Positions 1-8,584 of a DNA stretch of 64,000 bases are shown piece by piece. Every line of letters starts with the position of its first letter. The first letter of the stretch is position 1. A program made the position numbers and the translations under genes. The stretch spans positions 868,001 through 932,000 of the forward strand of contig NZ_RKLT01000001.1 of the NCBI RefSeq assembly GCF_019599505.1, read 5' to 3'. Source of the DNA: Haloarcula nitratireducens (GTDB taxonomy: Archaea; Halobacteriota; Halobacteria; Halobacteriales; Haloarculaceae). A model generated the notes under the pieces. The model worked only from the letters and a program-made list of their open reading frames with translations, had not been told where the DNA came from and did not search any database.

Positions 1-1037
1 CGCGGTTGCCCATGTTCTTCGACGACGCGCCCGAGCTCAACCGCGAGGTCGTCGTCGGCCGCGACGAGGAGGCGCTCGCCGAGGCGGCCGACAGCCTCGG
101 CTTCTCGCGGACGGCGACCGACTGGCGGGACGTGATCGACGAGGTCGACGTCTTCTACAACCTCGGCCCGAACCACGTTCACTCCGAGCCCTCTATCGCG
201 GCGCTCGAAGCCGGAACGCCCGTGTTCTGCGAGAAGCCGCTGGCACCGACCCTCGACGACGCGCAGTCGATGGCCGACGCCGCGGCCGAGGCGGACGTGC
301 CCGCCGGCATCGCCTTCAACTACCGATTCATCCCGGCCATCCAGTACGCGAAGCGGCTCGTCGAGAACGGCGAACTCGGCGAGATCCGGCACTTCCGCGG
401 TCGGTATCTGCAGGACTGGCTGACCGACCCCGAGGCCCCGTGGTCGTGGCGCAACGACGAGGAGATGGCCGGGAGCGGCGCGCTCGGCGACCTCGGCGCG
501 CACACCGTCGACCTCGCGCGGTTCCTCGTCGGCGATATCGAGGAGCTGAGCGGCCACCTGCGGACGTTCGTGGACGAGCGGCCCGTCGAAGGGGAAAACG
601 AGACGCGGCCGGTCACGGTGGACGACGCCTACTCCGCGCAGGTCGCCTTCGAGAACGGCGTGATGGGTACCTTGGAGGCCACTCGGATGGCCAACGGCAA
701 CAAGAACAACCACACGATCGAGATCGAGGGGACGAAGGGGAGCCTGCGGTTCTCGCTCGAACGGTTGAACGAACTCGAACTCTTACGAGAGGGCGGCCGC
801 GGCTACGAGACGATTCTGATGACTGACCCAGAGGACCCGTATCTCGACCACTGGTGGCCGCCGGGCCACGTCATCGGCTGGGAGCACACGTTCGTCCACG
901 AGAACTACGAGTTCCTCTCGGCGGTGGCCGACGGCGGCGCGTACGAGCCCGGTTTCGCCGACGGACTGGCCGTCCAGCGGGTGCTCGACGCCGTCGAGCG
1001 CAGCGACGACGGGCGCGAGTGGGTCGCCGTCGAGTAG
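1..1037 (+). CDS. Gfo/Idh/MocA-family NAD(P)-dependent sugar oxidoreductase, 5'-partial
   Basis: The reading frame is open to the window edge (first whole codon at base 3), so the N-terminal Rossmann GxGxxG strand lies outside the window. What remains has the second half of the Rossmann fold with the family signature CEKPL at about bases 229-243 (the Lys contacts cofactor and substrate), followed by the C-terminal alpha/beta domain with a GDLGAHTVDL motif. Such enzymes oxidise or reduce a hydroxyl of a sugar, inositol or sugar acid with NAD(P). Its place upstream of three alpha-glucosidases and a sugar ABC transporter suggests a role in sugar catabolism. The substrate cannot be read from the sequence. 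A paralogue lies at 16087-17157. Confidence 0.85.
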   Translation, partial: RLPMFFDDAPELNREVVVGRDEEALAEAADSLGFSRTATDWRDVIDEVDVFYNLGPNHVHSEPSIAALEAGTPVFCEKPLAPTLDDAQSMADAAAEADVPAGIAFNYRFIPAIQYAKRLVENGELGEIRHFRGRYLQDWLTDPEAPWSWRNDEEMAGSGALGDLGAHTVDLARFLVGDIEELSGHLRTFVDERPVEGENETRPVTVDDAYSAQVAFENGVMGTLEATRMANGNKNNHTIEIEGTKGSLRFSLERLNELELLREGGRGYETILMTDPEDPYLDHWWPPGHVIGWEHTFVHENYEFLSAVADGGAYEPGFADGLAVQRVLDAVERSDDGREWVAVE

Positions 1038-1123
1038 CGCGCCGCGGTTCGAACCGCCGCGACCGACGCCGGGCCGTGTCGTCAGACGATTGGCTTTTCA
1101 CTCGTCTCCTCGCTTGGGACGGT

Positions 1124-2206
1124 ATGTCACTGACTAGCCGTCTCGACGCGTATCTGGCCGAGAACGACCTGCGGGCGGTGTGGTTCGCGGGGCCGAACGG
1201 TTTCGCGTGGCTGACCGGCGGCGGCGACAGCGTCGTCGACCGAGGGGGCGACGTCGGCGTCGCGGCGGCGGGCTACGACGGCGACGGCGTGACCGTCGTC
1301 ACGAACAACATCGAGGCGAACCGGCTCCGAGCGGAGGAACTCGACGAGGGCGTCGCCATCGAGACGTTCGAGTGGTACGAGGCGTCGCTGGCCGAAGCGG
1401 TGGCGTCGGTGAGTCCGACGCCGGCCGCGGCCGACTTCGGCGTGGCTGACTTCTCGTCCGTCGACGCGGGCGAACTCCGCCAGCCGCTGACCGGCCGACA
1501 GATCGAGCAGTACCGCGATCTGAGCGCAGACGCCGCCGCGGCCATCGAGTCCGTCGCCGGGGGAGCGAGCGCGGACGACACGGAACGGGCCGTCGCCGCC
1601 GAGTTGCGTCACGAGCTATCGACCCGCGGCGTCGAATCGCCGGTGGCGTTAGTCGGGAGCGCCGCGCGCGCCCAGCGGTACCGCCACTACACGCCGAAAG
1701 AGGAACCGCTGGGCGAGTACGCGCTCCTGTCGGTGACCGCCCAGCGCGACGGCTTGCACACCAGTTGCACACGGACGGTGGCGTTCGACCCGCCCGAGTG
1801 GCTCGAAGAGCGGACGCGGAAGGCGATGCGCGTCGAGACGACGGCGCTCGCGGCGACCCGGGCCGTCGCCGAGGAAGGCGGAACGGCCGCCGACGTGTTC
1901 GCGGCGATTCAGGACGCCTACGACGCCGTCGGGTGGAACGGCGAGTGGCGCAACCACCACCAGGGCGGCGCGGCCGGGTTCGCCGGCCGCGAGTGGATCG
2001 CGACGCCGGACGGGGACGCGCCCGTCGCCGTGCCACAGGGGTACGCCTACAACCCGACGATACGGGGGGCGAAGAGCGAGGACACGCACCTCGTCACGGG
2101 CGGGGGCGTCGAACTGCTCTCGGAGACGGGCGACTGGCCGACCCGCGACGTCTCGGCCGTCGGCTACGACCTCGAACTGTCCCGCCACGACGCGCTCTCT
2201 CGCTGA
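1124..2206 (+). CDS. M24 (Xaa-Pro aminopeptidase/creatinase) fold protein with degenerate metal site
   Basis: A 360-aa protein with the two-part architecture of M24B proteins: an N-terminal creatinase-like domain (about residues 1-135) and a C-terminal pita-bread domain. I chose ATG 1124 because upstream codons of this frame lie inside the preceding gene and because the N terminus then aligns with family members. Aligned by eye on the TSCTRT, HHQGGAAG and SEDTHLVT motifs, two Asp ligands are Ser and the first Glu (normally EPG) is Asn, while the His and the last Glu remain. With three of five metal ligands gone, classic two-metal peptidase activity is unlikely. The role is unknown; the setting suggests sugar metabolism. 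Confidence 0.75.
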   Translation: MSLTSRLDAYLAENDLRAVWFAGPNGFAWLTGGGDSVVDRGGDVGVAAAGYDGDGVTVVTNNIEANRLRAEELDEGVAIETFEWYEASLAEAVASVSPTPAAADFGVADFSSVDAGELRQPLTGRQIEQYRDLSADAAAAIESVAGGASADDTERAVAAELRHELSTRGVESPVALVGSAARAQRYRHYTPKEEPLGEYALLSVTAQRDGLHTSCTRTVAFDPPEWLEERTRKAMRVETTALAATRAVAEEGGTAADVFAAIQDAYDAVGWNGEWRNHHQGGAAGFAGREWIATPDGDAPVAVPQGYAYNPTIRGAKSEDTHLVTGGGVELLSETGDWPTRDVSAVGYDLELSRHDALSR

Positions 2207-2233
2207 GTCGGTCATTGGTACGGGATGTCATTT

Positions 2234-2247
2234 ACAACACCCGTTGT
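2234..2247. promoter_or_regulatory. Operator-like palindrome ACAAC-N4-GTTGT (copy 1)
   Basis: Perfect 5-bp inverted repeat with spacer ACCC. Its centre is about 24 bp upstream of the TATA box at 2262-2268 that serves the first alpha-glucosidase gene. The same motif recurs at 8280, 9469 and 10990. Position upstream of TATA fits an activator site; the cognate protein (TrmB-family or GfcR) is inference. Confidence 0.65.
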
Positions 2248-2261
2248 TGTAGAGCCCACAG

Positions 2262-2268
2262 ATTTAAG
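2262..2268 (+). promoter_or_regulatory. TATA box of the alpha-glucosidase operon
   Basis: ATTTAAG lies about 28 bp before ATG 2294, the usual archaeal TATA-to-start distance for a leaderless transcript. Confidence 0.6.
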
Positions 2269-2293
2269 TAGGGAATTAGACTAGCCAGCACGT

Positions 2294-3964
2294 ATGGACC
2301 GAGAGCGCACCTGGTGGAAAGAGGCGGTGGTCTACCAGATCTACCCCAAGAGCTTCAACGATAGCGACGGCGACGGCGTCGGTGATTTACAGGGCGTCAT
2401 CGACAGGCTCGACCACGTCGAGTCGCTGGGTGCGGACGTCATCTGGCTCAATCCCGTCTACGAGTCGCCGCAGGCGGACAACGGCTACGACATCAGCGAC
2501 TACCGGGCCATCCACGAGGAATACGGGACTATGGAGGACTGGGAGGACCTCCTCGCGGAGGTCCACGACCGCGGTATGCGCCTCATCATGGACCTCGTGG
2601 TCAACCACACCTCGACCGACCACGAGTGGTTCCGGAAGTCGCGCGAGGGCGAGGACGGCTACCGCGAGTACTACTACTGGCGAGACGGTGACGGCGAGGA
2701 ACCCCCGAACAACTGGAAGAGCGGGTTCGGCGGCTCCGCGTGGGAGCGCGACGAGGAGGTCGGCGAGCAGTATCTCCACCTCTTCGACCGGACGCAGGCG
2801 GATCTCAACTGGGACAACGCCGAGGTGCGCGAGGACGTCTACGAGATGATGAACTGGTGGCTGGAGAAGGGGATCGACGGCTTCCGGATGGACGTCGTCA
2901 ACCTCGTCTCCAAGCCCGAGGGCCTGCCGGACGGCGATCCCGAACAGGACTGGACCGGCATCGAACACTTCGCCAACGGGCCGAACGCGCAGGCGTATCT
3001 GGAGGAGATGGCCGAGCGGACCTACGATGACTACGATACGATGACCGTCGGCGAGTGCGTCGACGTCGACGTGGAGACGGCGAGCGACTACGTCTCCGCG
3101 GACGGCCCGATGGACATGCTGTTTCACTTCGAACACATGTTCGTCGACGTGGGCGACCGCTGGCTCTCGCCCGCCGAGTGGGACCTCACCGACCTGAAGG
3201 CGGTCATGTCACACTGGCAGACCGAACTCGACGGGTGGAACTCGCTGTATCTCACGAATCACGACCAGCCGCGAATCGTCTCGCGGTTCGCCGACGACGG
3301 CGAGTACCGCCGCGAGTCGGGCAAACTGCTGGCGACGCTCCTCTTCACGCTCTCGGGGACGCCCTACGTCTACCAGGGCCAGGAGATCGGTATGACCAAC
3401 TACCCGTGGTCGAGCCTCGACGAACTCGACGACCTCCAGTCCATCGGCAAGGTCGAGGAGGCCATGGAAGCCGGCGAGGTCGACGCGTTCGAGGAAGTAC
3501 AGGACATCGTTCGCGCCCGGTCCCGGGACAACGCTCGCACGCCGATGCAGTGGGACGAGTCGGAGCACGCCGGCTTCACCGACGGCGACCCGTGGCTGGC
3601 GGTCAACCCCGACTACGAGGAGGTGAACGTCGCCGCGGCGGAACGCGACGGGGACTCGATCCTGCAGTACTACCGGACCCTCGTCGACGTCCGAGACGAG
3701 AACGACGTCCTCGTCTACGGCGATTATCAGCTCCTGATACCGGACCACGAAGAGTTATGGGCCTACCGTCGAACGCTCACGACAGACGGAGGCACCGACG
3801 AGGTACTCGTCGTCCTGAACTTCGACGACACCGAGACGGTGGCGACGCTCGACGACGCGGAACGAGCGGGCGAAGTCGTCGTCGCTAACTACGACGAGGT
3901 CCCGACGACCGACGGCGTTCTGACGCTGCGACCGTACGAAGCCCGCGTCTACGAACTGGAGTGA
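2294..3964 (+). CDS. GH13 alpha-glucosidase 1 (oligo-1,6-glucosidase type)
   Basis: A 556-aa cytoplasmic enzyme without signal peptide, of normal length for GH13 subfamilies 23/31. It has an (alpha/beta)8 barrel with DLVVNHTS, the nucleophile in GFRMDV (Asp200), the acid/base Glu254 in TVGE, and the third Asp324 in NHDQ, then a C-terminal beta domain ending PYEARVYEL. It should release glucose from the non-reducing end of short alpha-glucosides. The residue after the nucleophile is Val201; in characterised members Val there goes with alpha-1,6 and Ala/Thr with alpha-1,4 cleavage. It overlaps or abuts the next GH13 gene and probably shares its transcript. The three paralogues at 2294-7495 are clearly diverged from each other. 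Confidence 0.92.
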   Translation: MDRERTWWKEAVVYQIYPKSFNDSDGDGVGDLQGVIDRLDHVESLGADVIWLNPVYESPQADNGYDISDYRAIHEEYGTMEDWEDLLAEVHDRGMRLIMDLVVNHTSTDHEWFRKSREGEDGYREYYYWRDGDGEEPPNNWKSGFGGSAWERDEEVGEQYLHLFDRTQADLNWDNAEVREDVYEMMNWWLEKGIDGFRMDVVNLVSKPEGLPDGDPEQDWTGIEHFANGPNAQAYLEEMAERTYDDYDTMTVGECVDVDVETASDYVSADGPMDMLFHFEHMFVDVGDRWLSPAEWDLTDLKAVMSHWQTELDGWNSLYLTNHDQPRIVSRFADDGEYRRESGKLLATLLFTLSGTPYVYQGQEIGMTNYPWSSLDELDDLQSIGKVEEAMEAGEVDAFEEVQDIVRARSRDNARTPMQWDESEHAGFTDGDPWLAVNPDYEEVNVAAAERDGDSILQYYRTLVDVRDENDVLVYGDYQLLIPDHEELWAYRRTLTTDGGTDEVLVVLNFDDTETVATLDDAERAGEVVVANYDEVPTTDGVLTLRPYEARVYELE

Positions 3965-3969
3965 TAGAG

Positions 3970-5685
3970 ATGACAACGTACGAGACACGAACCAACGGGG
4001 GAGTAGCGGACGACGAGCGAGCGTGGTGGAAAGAGGCCGTCGTCTACCAGATCTATCCGCGGAGCTTCGCGGACAGCAACGGCGACGGCTTCGGCGACCT
4101 GCGGGGTCTCATCAACCGCCTCGACTACGTCTCGTCGCTAGGTGCGGACGTCATCTGGCTCAATCCGGTCTACGACTCGCCGCAGCGGGACAACGGCTAC
4201 GACATCAGCGACTATCACTCCATCCACGACCGGTACGGGACGATGGGCGACTGGGAGGAACTGCTGTCGGAGATCCACGCCCGCGACATGAAACTCGTCA
4301 TGGACCTCGTGGTCAACCACACCTCGATCGACCACGAGTGGTTCCAGAAGTCCCGACGGGGAGATCCCGAGTACGAGGACTACTACATCTGGCGCGAGGG
4401 CGACGGCGACGGCCCGCCGAACAACTGGCAGTCTTTCTTCGGCGGCTCGGCGTGGACCTACGACGAGGAACGGGAGGCGTACTACCTCCACCTCTACGAC
4501 ACCTCTCAACCGGACCTCAACTGGGAGAACGAGGCCGTTCGGCAGGACGTCTTCGAGACCATCGAGTGGTGGCTGGAGAAGGGGATCGACGGCTTCCGGA
4601 TGGACGTCATCAACCTGCTATCGAAGGCCGACGGGCTGCCCGACGGCGACCCGGACAGCGAGTGGGTCGGCTCCGAGCACTTCATCGACGGCCCGCGGAT
4701 AGCGGAGTATTTGGACGCGATGGACGAGCAGGTGCTCTCGAACTACGACGTGATGACCGTCGGCGAGATGCCCCAGCTGAGCGTCGATCAAGCGAAGACC
4801 TACACCGGTACCGACGGCCCGCTGGACATGGCGTTTCACTTCCAGCACACCAAGCTCGACTACGCGGAGAACCAGCGCTGGGCGGTCGGAGAGTGGGACC
4901 TCAAGGAGCTGAAAGAGATCACGAGCCGCTGGCAAAACGGCCTGGCGGAGGAGGGATGGAACGCCATCTATTGGGAGAATCACGACCAGCCGCGCGTCGT
5001 CTCCCGGTACGGCGACCCGGTCAACTACCGCCGGGAGTCCGCGAAACTGCTCGGGACGTTCTCGTTGACGCTCTCGGGGACGCCCTACATCTATCAGGGA
5101 CAAGAGCTCGGGATGACGAACTCCCCGTGGACGTCGATCGCCGACATGCGAGACGTCGACGCGATCAACCACGCGAAGGCGCTCCTCGAGACCGACGACT
5201 ACGACGAGTACACCGACATCCAGGACACCATCTCCTACCGGTCCCGGGACAACGCCCGCACGCCGATGCAGTGGAGCCCCTCCGAGAACGCCGGATTCAC
5301 CGACGGAGACCCGTGGATCCAGGTCAATCCGAACTACGACGAGGTCAACGTCGGCGACGCCGAGGACGACCCCGACTCCGTCCTCAACTACTACCGGGAG
5401 CTCCTCGAGTTGCGGGACAACCACGACGCGCTGGTCTACGGGGACTACTGTGACCTCCTGCCCAACCACGAGTCGGTCTACGTCTACGCGCGAACGCTCG
5501 GTACGCACGAGGGGACCGACCGACTGCTCGTCGTGCTCAACTTCTTCGGAGACGAGGAGACCGTCGATGTCCCGGTCGAGTTCGAGACGGCGACGCTCCT
5601 GCTGTCGAACTACGACCGGGCGGACGACGACCCGACGACGGTCACGCTCGCGCCGTACGAGGCCCGCGTCTACGACCTCAGTTGA
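3970..5685 (+). CDS. GH13 alpha-glucosidase 2 (oligo-1,6-glucosidase type)
   Basis: A 571-aa GH13 enzyme, cytoplasmic, all three catalytic residues present: nucleophile Asp212 in GFRMDV, acid/base Glu266 in TVGEM, and the Asp of NHDQ. Val follows the nucleophile, predicting alpha-1,6 specificity as for the preceding enzyme. I start at ATG 3970; an in-frame GTG at 3961 overlaps the stop of the previous gene and is possible, adding three residues. The roughly 20-residue N-terminal tail before the conserved WWKEAVVYQIYPRSF is longer than in the two neighbours. Tight spacing implies translation from one mRNA with gene 1. Confidence 0.92.
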   Translation: MTTYETRTNGGVADDERAWWKEAVVYQIYPRSFADSNGDGFGDLRGLINRLDYVSSLGADVIWLNPVYDSPQRDNGYDISDYHSIHDRYGTMGDWEELLSEIHARDMKLVMDLVVNHTSIDHEWFQKSRRGDPEYEDYYIWREGDGDGPPNNWQSFFGGSAWTYDEEREAYYLHLYDTSQPDLNWENEAVRQDVFETIEWWLEKGIDGFRMDVINLLSKADGLPDGDPDSEWVGSEHFIDGPRIAEYLDAMDEQVLSNYDVMTVGEMPQLSVDQAKTYTGTDGPLDMAFHFQHTKLDYAENQRWAVGEWDLKELKEITSRWQNGLAEEGWNAIYWENHDQPRVVSRYGDPVNYRRESAKLLGTFSLTLSGTPYIYQGQELGMTNSPWTSIADMRDVDAINHAKALLETDDYDEYTDIQDTISYRSRDNARTPMQWSPSENAGFTDGDPWIQVNPNYDEVNVGDAEDDPDSVLNYYRELLELRDNHDALVYGDYCDLLPNHESVYVYARTLGTHEGTDRLLVVLNFFGDEETVDVPVEFETATLLLSNYDRADDDPTTVTLAPYEARVYDLS

Positions 5686-5690
5686 GCGTG

Positions 5691-5702
5691 CCTTTTTGTT
5701 TC
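5691..5702 (+). terminator. Possible T-rich terminator after alpha-glucosidase 2
   Basis: A CTTTTTGTTT run directly follows the stop codon of the second alpha-glucosidase. Archaeal RNA polymerase stops at T-rich stretches without needing a hairpin. The next gene has a TATA-like CATACAAT at 5737-5744, about 25 bp before its ATG, consistent with a separate promoter. Confidence 0.35.
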
Positions 5703-5761
5703 GACCGGACGAGTGACCGACTACGAGAGAACCTTGGCATACAATCACACCCACAAGCGTC

Positions 5762-7495
5762 ATGAGTACTGACATCGACCGCGAATGGTGGAAAGAGGCC
5801 GTCGTCTACCAGATCTATCCCCGGAGCTTCGCCGATAGCGACGGGGACGGCATCGGGGACCTCCGAGGAGTACACGAACGCGTCGATTATCTCGACGAAC
5901 TCGGCGTCGACGTGGTGTGGCTCTGTCCGGTGTACGACTCACCCAACGCCGACATGGGCTACGACATCCGCGACTACCGGGCCATCATGGACGAGATGGG
6001 GACGATGGCCGACTGGGAGCGCCTCCGCGACGCGCTCCACGACCGCGGGATGCACATCGTGATGGACCTCGTCGTGAACCACACCTCCGACGAGCACGCG
6101 TGGTTCAGAGAGTCTCGCGACCCGAGCGGTGGGAGAGACGACTGGTACGTCTGGCGCGACGGCGACCCGACGGAGCCGCCGAACAACTGGATCTCGCTGT
6201 TCGGCGGCCCGGCGTGGACCTACGACGAGGCGCGCGGCGCGTGGTACCTCCACCTCTTCGACGAGAAGCAACCGGACCTCAACTGGGAGAACCCCGACGT
6301 CCGCGAGGCCATCTACGACACGATGAACTTCTGGCTGGAGAAGGGCATCGACGGCTTCCGGATGGACGCCATCTCCTGTATCTCGAAGCCGGACGGACTG
6401 CCGGACGCCGACGCCGGCGAGGACTGGTTCGACATGGACCTGTACTTCAACGGCCCCAGAATCCACGAGTTCATGCGGGAGATGGCCGCCGAGACGTACG
6501 GCGACTACGACGTGCTGCTCATCGGTGAGACGCCGGGTGCGGACCCCGAGGCGGCCAAGAAGTACTACGAGGACGGCGTCGACGTGGTGGTCCACTTCGA
6601 CCACATGGACGTGACCTACGGTCCCGGCGGGAAGTGGAGCCCCGACTACGTGGGGATGGAGACGCTCGCGACGGCGAGCGACGCGGACCTCGACGAGATG
6701 CTCAACGGGATGGACCTCGCGGACCTACGAGAGGCCATCCGGTGTTGGGACGAGGGCGTCGGCGACTGGTGGAACTGCCTGTATATGGGCAGCCACGACC
6801 AGACTCGCCTCGTCTCTCGGTTCGGCGACGGCGACGAGTACCGCCGCGAGTCCGGGAAACTGCTGGCGACGTTCCTCCTCACGCAGCAGGCGACGCCGTT
6901 CCTCTACCAGGGCGACGAGATCGGGATGACGAACGCCGACTGGGACAGCCCGGCTGACATCCGCGACGTCGAGGCCCGCGGACAGGTGGACCGCCTGCTG
7001 TCGGAACACGGAGTTCCCTACGAGACCGTCGCACCCTTCGTCCGCAACCGGTCGCGGGACAACGCTCGCACGCCGATGCAGTGGGACGACACCGCGAACG
7101 CCGGCTTCACCGACGGTGACCCGTGGATTCAGGTCAACGACGACTATCCGGCGGTCAACGCGGACCGAGCGATGGCCGACCCGGACTCGCTCTATCACTA
7201 CTACCGCGAGCTTATCGCTCTGCGCGAAGCGCGAGACGTCCTCGTCTACGGCGAGACGGAGTACGTTCTGCCCGACGAGTCACACCCGAACGTCTGGGCC
7301 CACCGGCGGACGCTGGAGACGGACGCGGGTACCGACGAGGCGCTCGTCGTCCTGAACTGGCAGAGCGAGCGCGAGCGACTGGCAGACGTCCTCGACGTCG
7401 ACGGCCGCGTGATATTCGGGAACTACGGCGACCGGACCGCATCGGCGACGACGCTCGCCCCCTACGAGGCGCGGATCTACGACCTCGGTCGGTAG
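5762..7495 (+). CDS. GH13 alpha-glucosidase 3 (alpha-1,4 type predicted)
   Basis: A 577-aa cytoplasmic GH13 enzyme. Catalytic residues are Asp202 in GFRMDA, Glu256 in LIGE, and the Asp of SHDQ. Unlike the two upstream paralogues the residue after the nucleophile is Ala203, the state associated with alpha-1,4-glucosidases, and the third motif reads SHDQ instead of NHDQ. It also has an insertion around residues 285-320 that the other two lack. Together the three enzymes could clear both alpha-1,4 and alpha-1,6 linkages of imported starch or dextrin fragments. A 76-bp gap with its own TATA-like element suggests it can be expressed separately. It converges on gfcR. Confidence 0.92.
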   Translation: MSTDIDREWWKEAVVYQIYPRSFADSDGDGIGDLRGVHERVDYLDELGVDVVWLCPVYDSPNADMGYDIRDYRAIMDEMGTMADWERLRDALHDRGMHIVMDLVVNHTSDEHAWFRESRDPSGGRDDWYVWRDGDPTEPPNNWISLFGGPAWTYDEARGAWYLHLFDEKQPDLNWENPDVREAIYDTMNFWLEKGIDGFRMDAISCISKPDGLPDADAGEDWFDMDLYFNGPRIHEFMREMAAETYGDYDVLLIGETPGADPEAAKKYYEDGVDVVVHFDHMDVTYGPGGKWSPDYVGMETLATASDADLDEMLNGMDLADLREAIRCWDEGVGDWWNCLYMGSHDQTRLVSRFGDGDEYRRESGKLLATFLLTQQATPFLYQGDEIGMTNADWDSPADIRDVEARGQVDRLLSEHGVPYETVAPFVRNRSRDNARTPMQWDDTANAGFTDGDPWIQVNDDYPAVNADRAMADPDSLYHYYRELIALREARDVLVYGETEYVLPDESHPNVWAHRRTLETDAGTDEALVVLNWQSERERLADVLDVDGRVIFGNYGDRTASATTLAPYEARIYDLGR

Positions 7496-7575
7496 AGCGC
7501 CGCAGCTATCTGTCGGGTTCGCCACGATACACGCCGAAATCATCTGGTGGAGACGTACCCCGATCCTTACCGGCG

Positions 7576-8211
7576 TTACTCGTCGTCGCTGCCGACGCGG
7601 ATGACCTGGAGGAGCGAGTACACCGGGACGCCTTGCACGTCCTCGAGGCCGCGCTTGTCCGCCAGCACGACGCAGGCGACGGGGTTACCGCCCTGCTCGC
7701 GGATGGCTTCGACGGTTTCGGTCATCGTACTTCCGCTGGTGATGGTGTCGTCGACGACGTAGCAGTCTCGGTTGCGGATCTGCGCGAAGTTCCGGGAGAA
7801 CGTCCCGTCGTTCGTGCCGCTGTCGTCGTCGTCCCACTGGTGTTTCGTCGGCGCGTACGTCCCGAGGTCCGTATCGAGTTCGCGGGCCACGGTCGTCGCG
7901 ATCGGCGCGCCGGCCTTCTCGATACCGATGGTCAGGTCGACGTCTTCGCCCTGCTTCGAGAGGAGGTCGGCCATCGCGCTCCCGACGTGGTGGAGACGGC
8001 TGCTGTCGCGGCCGATGGCGGACCAGTCGACGTGGATGTCGTGGGGGCCGCCGGTCGGCGCGGCCTTCGGTTCGGCACCGGTCCCGCTGCGTTCTACGAG
8101 CCAACTCGCCGTCTCCCGGGAGACGTTCAGTTCGTCCGCGATCTCCCCCTTGGAGAGACCCCGCTCCGCGAGGTCCGCGGCGCTTTCGACGAGGTCGTCG
8201 ATGTTCTTCAT
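7576..8211 (-). CDS. gfcR: GfcR-type regulator (HTH plus phosphoribosyltransferase-like domain)
   Basis: A 211-aa protein with an N-terminal helix-turn-helix (about residues 15-45, GEIADELNVSRETASWL) and a C-terminal domain of the orotate phosphoribosyltransferase type containing the PRPP loop VVDDTITSGST. This architecture is that of haloarchaeal GfcR, known from Haloferax as an activator of glucose and fructose degradation genes whose PRTase-like domain probably senses a metabolite and does not act as an enzyme. Its presence beside the alpha-glucosidases and glucose dehydrogenase fits control of the Entner-Doudoroff route. A TATA-like element at 8235-8242 would give a leaderless mRNA. Confidence 0.88.
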   Translation of the reverse strand: MKNIDDLVESAADLAERGLSKGEIADELNVSRETASWLVERSGTGAEPKAAPTGGPHDIHVDWSAIGRDSSRLHHVGSAMADLLSKQGEDVDLTIGIEKAGAPIATTVARELDTDLGTYAPTKHQWDDDDSGTNDGTFSRNFAQIRNRDCYVVDDTITSGSTMTETVEAIREQGGNPVACVVLADKRGLEDVQGVPVYSLLQVIRVGSDDE

Positions 8212-8279
8212 ATCTCCATCTCCGAGTGGTAGGGCTTAATAGCCCATGCTCTGGGTCGGAGACGTGCCGGAAAATTTTT

Positions 8280-8293
8280 ACAACGGTCGTTGT
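8280..8293. promoter_or_regulatory. Operator-like palindrome ACAAC-N4-GTTGT (copy 2)
   Basis: Perfect inverted repeat with spacer GGTC, 69 bp upstream of the gfcR start and about 48 bp upstream of its TATA-like element. It suggests that gfcR belongs to the same regulon as the sugar genes. Confidence 0.6.
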
Positions 8294-8584
8294 TACTCAT
8301 CTCCGGCTGGGTCGTGTCACGCGGGCCGTCGTCGTTCGGGTGTCTTACCGATCCCGCAGCGACGGTCTGTCAGTCGTTCACGGCCGAACGACGCCGACGG
8401 GGGGTCATTGCCATCGCACCGACCCCTCTCTCCCCCATATCCGTCGCACTACCCGGCCACTCTCCCCACCGACCGCCGGTTCGTCAGGCCGGTACGCATG
8501 GTTGTCACCGACCTGCGTCTCGGACGGGGCCTCCCGTCCGACGCACGTCTCCTGCCGCGTCCGATCATACCGATAGTGTAGCCG
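8294..8584. other. Intergenic stretch without a recognised gene
   Basis: Between the gfcR promoter and the stop of the next minus-strand gene (gfcR gap 8212-8584 in total). Short open frames here have no recognisable family or haloarchaeal codon pattern. Apart from the palindrome at 8280 I see nothing in it. Confidence 0.5.

Noticed and set aside
4618..5775. 385-codon open frame opposite alpha-glucosidase 2
   Set aside because: Val/Arg-rich composition and complete overlap with a gene having all GH13 catalytic motifs.
2294..7495. Three GH13 copies as a possible assembly artefact or recent duplication
   Set aside because: The three proteins differ throughout, in insertions and in key residues, so the copies are old and real.
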